DNA from: Actinopolymorpha pittospori | GTDB lineage: Bacteria > Actinomycetota > Actinomycetes > Propionibacteriales > Actinopolymorphaceae | Assembly: GCF_014873875.1 (NCBI RefSeq) | Contig: NZ_JADBEM010000001.1 | Location: 868,001-932,000 of the forward strand | Length of the DNA stretch: 64,000 nucleotides | Reading direction: 5' to 3' | Part shown: in pieces, positions 51,004 to 60,039 of the stretch | Position numbering within the stretch: position 1 is the first letter of the stretch | How the letters are laid out: each line of letters begins with the position of its first letter | Notes under the pieces: generated by a model | What the model was told of the DNA's origin: nothing | Seen by the model: only the letters and a program-made list of their open reading frames with translations | Database searches by the model: none | Program-made: the position numbers and the translations under genes

Positions 51004-52690
51004 CCCTTAGCCTCAATCCGTGGACCGGGTGAGTGGGCCTCGGCGCGGTAGCAGGGAAAGTGCCTTCTGGATCGGGAGAATCTGGAGTGTCTAGGTCCTG
51101 ATCCAACCCGATCCAAAAGGCACTGATAGTGAAACTACCGTACGGGTGGTCGCGAGCCACGCCGGTCTTCGATGAGCAGAACCTGGTGTCGTGCGCGGGG
51201 CTGGTGCCGGTGATGGCGTTGGCGGAGCGGGCGGGCCTGTCGGAGCTGGTGGGCGAACGGGTCGCGATCACGGAGACGACGGTGGCTTCGGCGGCGGCCA
51301 ACCCGGCGGGCAAGGTGACCTCGATCATCGCGGGGATGGCCGCGGGTGCGGACTGTATCGATGATCTGGATGTGATCAGGTCTGGTGGGATGCGCCGGCT
51401 GTTTGGTGGGGTGTATGCGCCGGCGACGTTGGGTCAGTTTCTGCGGGAGTTCACCCATGGCCACACCCAGCAGTTGGCCTCAGTGGCGCGGGCCCATCTG
51501 GTCAACCTTGTCCAGGCCAGCGGGTTGTTGCCGGGTATCGAGGATCGGGTGTTCATCGATATCGACTCGTTGTTGCGCCCGGTGTATGGGCACGCCAAGC
51601 AGGGCGGGAGTTTCGGGCACACCAAGATCGCGGGCCGGCAGGTGTTGCGCCGGGGCCTGTCGCCGCTGGCGACCACGATCAGCACGATCCAGGGGGCGCC
51701 GGTGGTGGCCGGGATCCGGCTGCGCGCCGGACGGGCCGGCTCCGGCAAGGGCGCGGCGAGCATGGCAAAGGAGGCGATCGCCACCGCCCGCGCCGCCGGC
51801 GCCAGCGGGCAGATCCTGGTGAGGGGCGATTCGGCGTATGGCAACCACGCCGTGGTCGCCGCGTGCCTGAAAGCCGGGGTCCGGTTCTCCGTCGTGCTCA
51901 CCAAGAACCCGGCGGTCACCGCCGCGATCGCCTCCATCGCCGAAGACGCCTGGACACCGGTGCACTACCCCGGTGCTGTCGTCGATGACGATACCGGTGA
52001 GTTGATTTCGGATGCTGAGGTCGCGGAGGTGGAGTTCACCGCGTTCACCTCCACCAAGCACCCGGTCACCGCCCGACTGGTCGTGCGCAGGGTCCGTGAC
52101 CGCGCCCGCGACCAGGCCGGCGAGGAGGAGCTGTTCCCGGTATGGCGTCATCACCCGTTCTTCACCAACAACACCGAACCGACCGCGCAGGCTGACATCA
52201 CCCACCGCCGGCACGCAATCATCGAAACCGTGTTCGCCGACCTGATCGACGGACCACTCGCACACCTACCCTCAGGCCGGTTCGCCGCCAACAGCGCCTG
52301 GGCGATCTGCGCCGCCATCTGCCACAACCTGCTCCGCGCCGCCGGCACCCTCACCAGCCCCCGCCACGCCGCCGCCCGCGGCGCCACGCTGCGCCGTCAG
52401 ATCGTCACCGTCCCCGCCAGGATCGCCCGCCCTCAGCGTCGGCCCGTCCTGCACCTGCCCGAGCACTGGCCCTGGGCGGAACAGTGGAACACCCTCTGGC
52501 ACAACGTGTTCCGCCCCGCGACCGGCCCACCACGCGTCGCCTGAAACTAGCCACCCGCCGCCAAGGCCCGACCGGAGACCCAAAGGAAAGCTGGGCAGAC
52601 CAGCAGCCCCGCCTTGCCCACCCACCACCAACCGCGACCCACCCACAACCAAAACCATCAACCCAGCGAGTCCACGGATTGAGGCTTAGG
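51004..52690 (+). mobile_element. IS1380-family insertion sequence, apparently intact
   Basis: About 1.69 kb. Terminal inverted repeats share AGCCTCAATCCGTGGAC: 51009-51025 on the left, and the reverse complement at 52670-52686 on the right. CGGC at 51000-51003 and at 52691-52694 may be the 4-bp target duplication. The single transposase gene is unbroken, which sets it apart from all other elements in the window and suggests recent arrival. Confidence 0.88.
51129..52544 (+). CDS. IS1380-family transposase (DDE)
   Basis: 471 residues, full length for the family. N-terminus MKLPYGWSRATPVFDEQNLV; catalytic acids lie in DRVFIDIDSLLRPVYGHAKQ (first D), GQILVRGDSAYGNHAVVAAC (RGDSAY, second D) and RRHAIIETVFADLIDGPLAH (final E). 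The GHTKIAGRQVLRRGLSPLAT and PSGRFAANSAWAICAAICHN segments are typical. The start is the GTG or TTG near 51129 just after the left repeat. Confidence 0.9.
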   Translation: MKLPYGWSRATPVFDEQNLVSCAGLVPVMALAERAGLSELVGERVAITETTVASAAANPAGKVTSIIAGMAAGADCIDDLDVIRSGGMRRLFGGVYAPATLGQFLREFTHGHTQQLASVARAHLVNLVQASGLLPGIEDRVFIDIDSLLRPVYGHAKQGGSFGHTKIAGRQVLRRGLSPLATTISTIQGAPVVAGIRLRAGRAGSGKGAASMAKEAIATARAAGASGQILVRGDSAYGNHAVVAACLKAGVRFSVVLTKNPAVTAAIASIAEDAWTPVHYPGAVVDDDTGELISDAEVAEVEFTAFTSTKHPVTARLVVRRVRDRARDQAGEEELFPVWRHHPFFTNNTEPTAQADITHRRHAIIETVFADLIDGPLAHLPSGRFAANSAWAICAAICHNLLRAAGTLTSPRHAAARGATLRRQIVTVPARIARPQRRPVLHLPEHWPWAEQWNTLWHNVFRPATGPPRVA

Positions 52691-52743
52691 CGGCGCGGAC
52701 CTGGTTGCACCTGCTTGTGGGGTGCGCGGGGCACAATGGGCGT

Positions 52744-53190
52744 GTGGATGGTGACTGGGACGCTGTTTCGCGCGGTAGGCCATGGGCGCCGCGCTGGGGC
52801 TTTGACGCTCACCCGGTTCCCCCTGGCGGCCGCTGCTACAGCTCCTACCTGTTCCTAGCGGTGCCTGCGCCACCCGGAACCACGCCGGCTGTCACGGCGG
52901 AAGAGGCGATCGAGACGACCGGCACTTACATGCCGCATTGGCTTGCGTCCGGGCCCCCGGAGGTCGAGCTGATGATCGAGAACGGCGACTTTGTGAACCC
53001 CGACCCGGGTGGGATGCTGGTTGATCGGCTGGTCTGGGTGCTGACGTGGCGAGACGTCCAAGGGGGGAGCGCGATCGTGGACGAAGACTTCGCTCGCCAT
53101 TGGATGTTCGTCGGGACTGCCGTCGTCGACGCAACGACCGGACAGTTCATCTCGGTAAGCAGACCACCGATCCACGGCCGGAGTAGGCCG
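52744..53190 (+). CDS. hypothetical protein adjoining the IS1380 element
   Basis: From GTG 52744 the frame reads MDGDWDAVSRGRPWAPRWGF, CYSSYLFLAVPAPPGTTPAV, then VELMIENGDFVNPDPGGMLV, DRLVWVLTWRDVQGGSAIVD and VGTAVVDATTGQFISV. The second half has real protein character and resembles the C-terminal end of small secreted or PepSY-like proteins, but I cannot name it. The frame stays open to 53358 with lower-quality sequence, so the native end is uncertain. Confidence 0.4.
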
Positions 53191-53195
53191 CCAGA

Positions 53196-53385
53196 ATGCT
53201 CGATGCCACGACCGAAGCTCTGCAGACCGCCGGTTCAGAGATCGTCGACGGACACGAGGAGATGCCCGAGCAGGTCATCTACGACATCGGCGTACGGCCT
53301 CCCAGGCCCGGTGCGCGTCTCGGACTTGCCATCACCCATGTCCCACACGACCTCATGACCTTCGACCGTCCGGAGCCTTGTCCTG
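53196..53385 (+). pseudogene. hypothetical protein truncated by transposon DNA
   Basis: ATG 53196 opens MLDATTEALQTAGSEIVDGH, EEMPEQVIYDIGVRPPRPGA, RLGLAITHVPHDLMTFDRPE, which has convincing protein composition. It then runs into the inverted IS630 fragment near 53370. The family is unknown. Confidence 0.4.
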
Positions 53386-53847
53386 CTGGGTCAACCGCAG
53401 CACCTCAGCAACCACGCCCGCCGGCAACGACGACTTACGACCGCGGCCCTTGGCGATCACTCCCACACCCTCTGGACCGGTCCCGCCAAACCGCCGACGC
53501 CACCTAAAACGGCGAGCGACCTCCTCATTGGCGACCACCTTCGGCAGCACAGCAACGCCTTCGCCTGAACCCACCGTTCGCAGGATCTCATTCGCCCGCC
53601 GCAGCTCACGATTCTCCCGCTCCAACTCCGCGATCCGGCTCGCGACCTCGCTGCTGCTGCCCGGCCGGACCCCGCCGTCGATCTCGGCCTGGCGCACCCA
53701 TCCACGCAACGTCTCCCGGTGCATCCCCAACTGCTCCGCGATCCGAGCGATCGCACCCGCCCGACTCGCCGGGTCCTTACGCGCCTCCACCGCCATCCGG
53801 GTGGCCCGCTCACGCAGCTCGTCGCCGTACTTCCTCGGTGCCGCCAT
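53353..53847 (-). mobile_element. IS3 OrfA fragment joined to an IS630 N-terminal fragment
   Basis: From ATG 53847: MAAPRKYGDELRERATRMAV, RIAEQLGMHRETLRGWVRQA and IAELERENRELRRANEILR are a complete IS3-type OrfA HTH and leucine zipper. At about 53580 this breaks, and the same frame continues in sequence ending GRGRKSSLPAGVVAEVLRLT, which is the HTH of an IS630-type transposase. Two elements have thus been joined at one site; neither OrfB nor the IS630 catalytic domain is here. Confidence 0.7.
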
Positions 53848-53888
53848 GACTCTCATCCTCCATGGATTGAGAGCCTCCACCAGACCCG

Positions 53889-54421
53889 GGGCGCTTCACC
53901 TATCAGGAGATCGAGCGCGCCTGTGTCCAACTCGCGGACGTGATGAGCATGCGCGACCGTGCCGCACACCATGCGAAGAACTGGACGGCGTCGCCGCACC
54001 GGCCGTGAATCAGGCAGCGAGTCCGGTCGGCCGTCGCGGCTGGGCGCGACAAGAGGGCCGCCAGAAGACTGGCGACGCTCATCAATGTCCCGCTCCGCAG
54101 GACCAGTTGCGTGGCTGGTGCCGGGCCGGAGGCTTTAGCCACCTCGCTTGGTCCGGGACCCTACGAGCGGCGGCCCACGGCGGGCGGTTACGGGCGGGCA
54201 GCCAGCTGCCCGCCTACGCCGGAAGAGGCTACGGGCCGCCACTCTCCCGGAGGACACCGGCCAAACCCTCCGACCCTTCCAAGCTCACACGGGTCGGGCT
54301 CGTCCCGCTGGATTACGTCGTGGTGACTAGTGCGTGACTAACGGTGCCCGTGGTCGTTGGGACAGGTAACGGCGCGCGGGCTCTCTGGGCGCGATCCAAA
54401 ACGAAGCGAGAGGGGAAGCGA
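53889..54421. other. intergenic region with gene debris
   Basis: A plus frame at 53889-54008 (FTYQEIERACVQLADVMSMR, then DRAAHHAKNWTAS) looks like an internal gene fragment of unknown family. The remaining ~400 bp show no supported gene. Confidence 0.35.
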
Positions 54422-54721
54422 GTGACTAGGGACGAAGAGACACTCCGAGCGGCACGAGCTCGGATCGCAGCGACGCTGGAGGAGACGCGACGCCAGATCG
54501 CGCAGCCCGACGAGGAGCACGCGGGGCGCGTACTCGCCGATCTCTGGACGACGCTCGCCGCACACGGGGCGACCGACGACATGCTCCGCAGCGTCGTCAA
54601 CCTCCCGGCACTCGCGATCTCGACCATCGACGTGCTAGCCCGCCGGGAGCGCGCACTCGCAGCACTCGGCGGCAAGTTGTCCGCCGCTGAACTCCTCGCC
54701 AGTCCAGGCCGGGCCACCTGA
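54422..54721 (+). CDS. small hypothetical helical protein
   Basis: 99 residues from GTG 54422, preceded by GAGAGGGGAAGCGA. The sequence is strongly alpha-helical and charged: EETLRAARARIAATLEETRR, EHAGRVLADLWTTLAAHGAT, NLPALAISTIDVLARRERAL. No known domain. It overlaps antisense with the end of the minus-strand frame 54313-55110; the helical charge pattern favours this strand. Confidence 0.4.
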   Translation: MTRDEETLRAARARIAATLEETRRQIAQPDEEHAGRVLADLWTTLAAHGATDDMLRSVVNLPALAISTIDVLARRERALAALGGKLSAAELLASPGRAT

Positions 54722-54747
54722 AGGAAGGAAGCACGACAGATCCCGCT

Positions 54748-55110
54748 CAGCAGAAGCCCGACCAGGCGCCCACGGCCGGACCGCGTATGGCCCGCAAACG
54801 CCGACTCGTCCAACGCCAATTGGAACGCCGGCCCTGGGCGCGATGGCTGCCACCCTTCGGCCAATGCCAGTTCGATCGCCGACGCGACTGTACGTGGAAG
54901 CACGACGCCAGCCGACATGTGGAGCCAGTTGCTTGGGTGCGCGCAGGGTAAAGATGCGACCAGGAGCGCACCCGCGTGCTCGGCCTGCTCGACCACGAAG
55001 GTCAGTGGATCCCCGAGTCCCTGGTCGTATGTCGGCCCGCCACGCACCTTCCAGCGATAGGCGATCCCACCGATCACGATCTGCCGGGATCTCTTCCTTG
55101 CCAGCGCCAC
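54748..55110 (-). CDS. conserved hypothetical protein, C-terminal end uncertain
   Basis: From ATG 55110: MALARKRSRQIVIGGIAYRW, GPTYDQGLGDPLTFVVEQAE, LHMSAGVVLPRTVASAIELA, LAEGWQPSRPGPAFQLALDE. This ~105-residue pattern (basic start, YRW, SPLTF-like strand, VLPRTV, AL..GW.P..PG..F) is a recurring actinobacterial hypothetical family. The frame stays open to 54313, but the part beyond about 54750 lies antisense to the helical protein and is probably not native. Confidence 0.5.
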
Positions 55111-55237
55111 GCCGAGACACTACGCCACGGCCATGACGCCACCGGTGACGCCAACCAACCTGCCCGAGCACGACCGCGAAGACACCGATCAAGATCATCA
55201 CGAGCGTGATCCCGTACCCCGAGCCCGCCTGCCCAGA

Positions 55238-55285
55238 CCTGAAAAGCAAGGTCGGCGGTTCGACCCCGCCCCTGCCCACCGCATT
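55238..55285 (+). repeat. tRNA 3'-end-like sequence, copy 1 (possible att scar)
   Basis: GGCGG-TTCGACC-CCGCC (55254-55270) is a perfect T-arm, followed by CCTGCCC-A and CC, as in the 3' acceptor strand of a tRNA. It is preceded by CTGAAAA, like an anticodon loop. No 5' half exists upstream, so it is not a gene. A near copy with the same downstream sequence lies at 58807-58857. Confidence 0.65.
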
Positions 55286-55481
55286 CCTGCAGGTCAGCAG
55301 CTTGCAGAGTCTTGAGCCGACAGGCGTCGGGTCCGGAACAATTGAGACCACCAGGGCTGAAACCTGAGACCATGGTGGCGTCATACCTGGTCAGCGGCCT
55401 TTCATCGGGTGTGCGCTGCCCGCGACGATGTGCCTGACTTGTACTGGACCGAGACTGACTGACAACGACGCCGACTTCAAG

Positions 55482-55709
55482 GGCATCGAGCAGCGACGCC
55501 GAGGCCGACCTGGACACCTACCGGCGCGAGATCGTCGCGACGCGCAAGGCCGTGGCTGACAAAGGCCTCGATGATGTCGTGCCGTTTCGGTGGGCGGCGC
55601 CGATCGCGACATCCGGTGGATCTACATGCACATGATTGAGGAGTATGCGCGCCACAACGGCCACGCCGATCTGATCCGCGAAAGCATCGACGGCGTGACC
55701 GGCGACTAG
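55482..55709 (+). pseudogene. DinB-like (DUF664) protein, C-terminal remnant
   Basis: Plus-strand frames: [34 protein letters not shown], then after a frame change near 55590 [35 protein letters not shown] and [21 protein letters not shown] is the metal-binding helix of DUF664 proteins, which are DinB-fold, often mycothiol- or bacillithiol-dependent. The N-terminal half is gone. Confidence 0.7.
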
Positions 55710-56117
55710 ATCCGCCCGGCCCTGGCCGCCACGCCAGCCGTCGCCTGACCGGCTGCCGGGGCGGATGCGCCCGCAAGCCTGACCGCCGCGATGATCTGTC
55801 ACCATGCCGCGGCCGAGGCATACCTGAAGATCGCGAACGCCTCTGGACAAGCGGATCGGGACCATCCAGCGCTGGCCGAGCAGCCGGGCCCAGCCTCGAC
55901 CCTTTCGCCTGGTGTATCGGCGCGCAACGCACGGAAGCCCCCGTCCAGCACGACGTTGCCGCGCCTACCGAGCTTTGAAGATGGTGCCGAAGGAAGCGCG
56001 GGCTGAGTGCGTCGTCAAAGGTGCGTACCGGGATCGTCTCGGGGTGATTCCCGATGTGGGTGACTGTTGGGCAGACAAGGATTGGTCCGAGCACAGGCTG
56101 CCAACCGGAGGTGTCAG

Positions 56118-56573
56118 GTGAGGGATTCTCGCGGCGGTGTCCTACCCAGCCTCGGCACTCTCGCCAGGACCTGGCCGTGGATCACCTCGGTCATCGCGGC
56201 AGCGGTCGTCAACGCAATAGTCGGCACGGCGCGACACTTCGACTACCGCGGGATCGAAGGATTCAGCACGACGAACTACGGCTGGCTCGCCTTCACACTC
56301 GTTGGTGGGCTGGTGTTCGCCTGGCGACTGGCTCGACGCCCGTCATGGCTGGGAGCACTTGTCCGACCAGTCATCGCGGCAGCCGTCTCCTACGCCTTGT
56401 GCTTCGTCGCCGTCACGACCACGGGCCTGATCTTCCTGCCGGACCAAAGCCTGGCGGAGACACTGACCACGGACGCGCCAGGCCGCTCACTACCGGTCGC
56501 CGTGCTGGTTCTCGTGTTCGGCTGCCTTGCCGAACTGATCCGGCCCGCACTGGCCCGAGCGCTACACCGCTGA
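56118..56573 (+). CDS. small integral membrane protein
   Basis: 151 residues from GTG 56118, 7 bp after GGAGG. Four predicted transmembrane helices: TWPWITSVIAAAVVNAIVG, GWLAFTLVGGLVFAW, VRPVIAAAVSYALCFVAVTT and LPVAVLVLVFGCLAELIRP, with a short His/Arg-rich tail. I do not recognise the family. It is the only intact gene between the tRNA-like repeat and the reductase pair besides those two. Confidence 0.55.
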   Translation: MRDSRGGVLPSLGTLARTWPWITSVIAAAVVNAIVGTARHFDYRGIEGFSTTNYGWLAFTLVGGLVFAWRLARRPSWLGALVRPVIAAAVSYALCFVAVTTTGLIFLPDQSLAETLTTDAPGRSLPVAVLVLVFGCLAELIRPALARALHR

Positions 56574-57184
56574 TTCGGCACAGACTGAGTGTGGCGATCC
56601 CGTCCTCGTCCGTGCGGCGGCGGTGTTCGAGGCAATCCGCCAGCCGGATTACCTCCCCAACGTTGCTTGACGAGGCACCAGCAACTGCCTTCTCGAACTC
56701 ACCGCGCGAGTTCCGCACCAGGCGAGCAGCACATGACGTCAGCTTCCACGGCTCCGACTTCAAGGGCATCCCACCACCCCGTCATCGGAGGCATCCACCT
56801 GACTTGGAGGTTGTGGACCTCCCGCCGACCCCGGCATGTCACCGGTGGTTTAATCGCCGAGCCGGCTCCGCGCCCGCGGACGTACTCAGCCTGCTCGCTA
56901 GCTGGGCCATCCGGCCTCGACACCTCCAGCAGGCCAACCAGATCGAGCAGACGGAACCGACCCGCACGACCACTCGACGGCAATCACGCAGCGTCAACCG
57001 TCGCAGACCCAAGACAGCGCCCTCGAGGAGAGGGCAACGGACGGCTCGAATCAGTTCGTTGGACGCGCTGATGGCAGGCCGCCTGTCTGCGCTGCCGGGA
57101 TTGCTCTTGTCATCGATCACGGACACCAGGTACTGCATCTGAAGACCATCTCCTGGGGTGTCAAGGCAGCGGGGTACGCAGATC
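56574..57184. other. 610-bp stretch without a supported gene
   Basis: Open frames exist on both strands but none has a recognisable domain, ribosome site or consistent protein composition. It may hold debris of the 5' part of the YceI gene that follows, whose first half is missing. Confidence 0.4.
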
Positions 57185-57447
57185 GCAGCTGCAGGGGACG
57201 GCACCAGGTTCACGCTCGTAGGCGACCTGACCATTCGCGACGTAACCCGGACGGTGACCATCGCATGCGAGTTCCTCGGGATCGACGAGACGGGCCTGCA
57301 GGGCGAGCCCCGCGTCGGGCTTTCCGGCGCACGTCGGTACGTCGTTCCGACTTCAACGTGGGCGCGTCGTCGGTCGAAGGCAGCAAGGTGGTCGTCGGTG
57401 ACACCGCGCTGGTCGAACTCGACATCCAGGCTTTCCTCGACCACTAA
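57185..57447 (+). pseudogene. YceI-family protein, C-terminal remnant with frameshift
   Basis: Frame one: GTRFTLVGDLTIRDVTRTVT, IACEFLGIDETGLQGEPRVG. After a shift near 57330, frame two: RRSDFNVGASSVEGSKVVVG, DTALVELDIQAFLDH and TAA. This is the second half of the YceI lipocalin barrel (DLTIRDVT, DFN, IEL-type end). The N-terminal half is absent. Confidence 0.75.
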
Positions 57448-57493
57448 CTGCACGCGTCACCCCGTTCGACCTACCCGAAAGGACCGATGACCC

Positions 57494-58090
57494 ATGAGCA
57501 AGATCGTGCTGCATATGTCGATGTCGGTGGACGGGTTCATCACCGGCTTGGACGACGGGATGGATCACGGACTCGGCGTCAACGGTGAGCGGCTGCACGA
57601 CTGGCTGCGCGCCGGCGACATCGATCCAGGCTCGCACCGACCTGTCGACGAGACCAACGCCACCGTGTTCGACGAGGCGATGGCCACGGGAGCGGTGATC
57701 ACCGGTCGGCGCACCTTCGACCACGCGGGCGGCTGGGCCGGCGACCACCACGACGGAGTCCCGATCTTCGTGCTGACCCATACCGCACCCGCCGATCCCG
57801 CACCAGGATCGGCGCGCTACGTCACCGACGGCATCGAGTCCTGCGTCGCGCAGGCCAAGGCCGCGGCCGGCGGCCGCGACATCATGCTGCACGGCGCCGC
57901 GACCGCGCAGGCGTGCCTTCGTGCCGGCCTGCTGGACGAGCTGGAGCTGCAGCTGATCCCCGTCCTGCTCGGGCAGGGACGCCGGCTTTTCGAAGACCTG
58001 CCGCCCGACCACGTCGAGCTGGAACTGCTGCGTTCCCTGGACGGACCTGGCGTGCTTCACCTGCGCTACCGCGTGCGGACGGGAGACTGA
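57494..58090 (+). CDS. RibD/dihydrofolate-reductase-fold protein, copy 1
   Basis: 198 residues: KIVLHMSMSVDGFITGLDDG, then GAVITGRRTFDHAGGWAGDH, VPIFVLTHTAPADP, DIMLHGAATAQACLRAGLLD and ELELQLIPVLLGQGRRLFED. This is the RibD C-terminal domain fold that binds NADPH; stand-alone forms reduce unknown substrates. It is followed 4 bp later by a second copy of the family. Confidence 0.87.
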   Translation: MSKIVLHMSMSVDGFITGLDDGMDHGLGVNGERLHDWLRAGDIDPGSHRPVDETNATVFDEAMATGAVITGRRTFDHAGGWAGDHHDGVPIFVLTHTAPADPAPGSARYVTDGIESCVAQAKAAAGGRDIMLHGAATAQACLRAGLLDELELQLIPVLLGQGRRLFEDLPPDHVELELLRSLDGPGVLHLRYRVRTGD

Positions 58091-58094
58091 GGCG

Positions 58095-58682
58095 ATGGGG
58101 ATCATCCGGCTGTACATGACCATGTCCTTGGACGGCTACGTCGTCGGGCCGCAGGACAGCATGGACGCGCCGATGGGCATCGGCGGGTTCCGGCTCTTCA
58201 ACTGGCTCGACCGGCGCAACGAGCCCGGACCGAGCGGTCAGGTGATGAGCGAGGTGAACGCCACCCGTGCCGTGATCTCCGGGCGCCGCACGTACGAACA
58301 CGCGCGCCGCTGGCAGGGTGACCACCACGATGGCGTACCAGTCTTCGTCCTGACTCACGACGTCCCATCCGATCCGCCGCCGGGCAGCGTCCGCTACGTC
58401 ACCGATGTGCGGGAGTGCGCCGCACAGGCCCGGACGGCGGCCGGAGATAGTGACGTGATGGTGCACGGTGCCGGCGCGGCCCAAGCACTACTGCGCGCAG
58501 GGGAGCTCGACGAACTGGAGCTGCACGTCGTACCCGTCCTGCTCGGGCAGGGACGACGGCTGTTCGACAACCTTCCCGCAGAGCACATCGAGCTCACCCT
58601 GAACCGCGTACCAACCACCCCCGACGAGGAGGACCTCGCCCGCCGCGTCACCCACCTGCGCTACCACGTCCGCCGCCAATAA
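58095..58682 (+). CDS. RibD/dihydrofolate-reductase-fold protein, copy 2
   Basis: 195 residues, parallel to copy 1 over its full length: GIIRLYMTMSLDGYVVGPQD, TRAVISGRRTYEHARRWQGD, VPVFVLTHDVPSDPPPGSVR, DVMVHGAGAAQALLRAGELD, ELHVVPVLLGQGRRLFDNLP. The two are tandem duplicates that have diverged substantially, especially around residues 20-55. GGCGATG and a short spacing suggest coupling to copy 1. Confidence 0.87.
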   Translation: MGIIRLYMTMSLDGYVVGPQDSMDAPMGIGGFRLFNWLDRRNEPGPSGQVMSEVNATRAVISGRRTYEHARRWQGDHHDGVPVFVLTHDVPSDPPPGSVRYVTDVRECAAQARTAAGDSDVMVHGAGAAQALLRAGELDELELHVVPVLLGQGRRLFDNLPAEHIELTLNRVPTTPDEEDLARRVTHLRYHVRRQ

Positions 58683-58806
58683 CGCACCACAAGGCGTGGC
58701 TGGTCTCAGACGTGGTGCAATGTTCGCCGTCGTCCGCCGGGGTCCGTGGATGGCGCTGACCTGCGTAGACGTTCTCCTGCGGTGGGTGGCGGACGCGGAT
58801 CCCTCG

Positions 58807-58857
58807 CCCTGAAAAGCGGTGGGTCGGCGGTTCGACCCCGCCTCTGCCCACCGCATT
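58807..58857 (+). repeat. tRNA 3'-end-like sequence, copy 2 (possible att scar)
   Basis: GGCGG-TTCGACC-CCGCC (58826-58842), then TCTGCCC-A-CCGCA, preceded by CTGAAAA-GCGGT-GGGTC: anticodon loop, half of the anticodon stem, variable loop and T-arm in correct tRNA order. Similarity to copy 1 continues for about 100 bp downstream. No 5' half is present. Confidence 0.65.
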
Positions 58858-59043
58858 CCCCCAGATCAGCGGTTTAGAGGCTCGCAGCAGATGCCCGTCG
58901 GGAGCCGTCGCAGCTGGATCAGCAGCCTCGGAAAATGAGGCCGTGAGCGGCATCGTGCCTGGTCAGCGGCGTCGTTCGCCCCGGACCCGATTCCACGCGA
59001 CTGCGGCGACCGAATCGGATCAGCCCGAGCTTCGACGGGATCA

Positions 59044-59440
59044 ATAGTCGTCACTCATGTAGCCGGCCGCGGGATCCTCGGCGGCGCCGGACAGCCACTG
59101 GTTGAAGACCTCTGCAGCCTGGTCCAGGCGGAGGGTCGTAGATCAGGTCACGCACCCGTATCACCCCGCCGGGCTGCAGCGCAGCCGCGATTCGGGTGAA
59201 CGCCTGCGTCTTGCACTAGTCCGGCAGTTGGTTCAGCGCGTGCCGGGTGTAGACGCCGTTGGCGGGCTCGCCGGTGTGCTAGGAGAGGAACCCGGCGCGA
59301 TACGCACTCCAGGTTCGCCAAGCCGCGGCCCGCGCCCGCAGGCTGGCCTGCATCGCCGGCGAGATGTCCACGGCAACGACGCGGCCGAACCGGTTGGCCG
59401 CGGCCAGAGCGAACTGTCCGAAGCCGCCTCATGCCACCCG
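59044..59440 (-). pseudogene. SAM-dependent methyltransferase remnant
   Basis: Minus strand: GGFGQFALAAANRFGRVVAV, DISPAMQASLRARAAAW is motif I and II of a class I methyltransferase. It is followed by in-frame stops, then GEPANGVYTRHALNQLPD, TRIAAALQPGGVIRVRDLIY and AAEDPAAGYMSDDY to a stop at 59044. Several stops and shifts make it a pseudogene. Neighbouring 58858-59043 holds nothing supported. Confidence 0.65.
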
Positions 59441-59496
59441 AGGACTACCGACACCAAGCCCGTGACGCGCAACTACCAACTCCGACACCGGGTCCA

Positions 59497-60030
59497 TCAG
59501 TCCAGTGGGACGAAGTCGCTCTCGTAGGCACGGATGACTGCCTGGACCCGGTCCCGCACCCCGAGCTTGGCGAGGATCCGTCCGACGTGGGTCTTCACTG
59601 TCTCCACGGTCACGTAGATCCGAGCCGCTATCTCGGCGTTCGAGAGCCCAGACGCGATCAGCCGGAGCACTTCGCCCTCGCGCTCACTCAGCATCGGCAG
59701 GCCCGGCCGGTCCGGACCGGCCTGCACCGCGGGGGCGACGAGCCGGCGCAGCGCGTCCGGGAAGAGCAGGGAATCACCGCTGTGCACCGTGCGGATCGCT
59801 GCCACGACGGACTCCGGGGCGGACCGCTTCAACAAAAATCCCTGCGCGCCTGTCCGCAGCGCCTCCGAGACGTAGGCGTCGTTCTCGAACGTCGTGAGGA
59901 CGAGCACCTTCGTGTGGGGGTGGCGCTCACGAATGATCCTGGTCGCCTGGATGCCGTCCACCCGCGGCATGCGTACATCCATGCAGACGACATCGGGTTG
60001 GTACGACATCGTGGCGGACACGGCTTCGGC
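59497..60030 (-). pseudogene. NarL/LuxR-type response regulator, N-terminus cut by IS630 DNA
   Basis: The receiver domain begins at strand 3: QPDVVCMDVRMPRVDGIQAT (phosphoacceptor Asp in CMDVRMP), then TKVLVLTTFENDAYVSEALR, AQGFLLKRSAPESVVAAIRT. The LuxR HTH is LSEREGEVLRLIASGLSNAE with IYVTVETVKTHVGRILAKL. About 45 residues that carry the acidic pocket (DD) are missing, replaced at about 60035 by transposase sequence. No histidine kinase gene is nearby. Confidence 0.8.
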
Positions 60031-60039
60031 AGCCCGGCG

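Noticed and set aside
55238..55285. Annotating the tRNA-like sequences as tRNA genes
   Set aside because: Only the 3' half is present in each case; there is no D-arm or 5' acceptor strand, and CCA is not encoded.
54635..55384. Minus-strand ORF containing GRGGVEPPTLLF, and the similar one at 58648-58953
   Set aside because: The shared peptide comes from translating the antisense of the tRNA-like repeats; no start or domain supports a protein.
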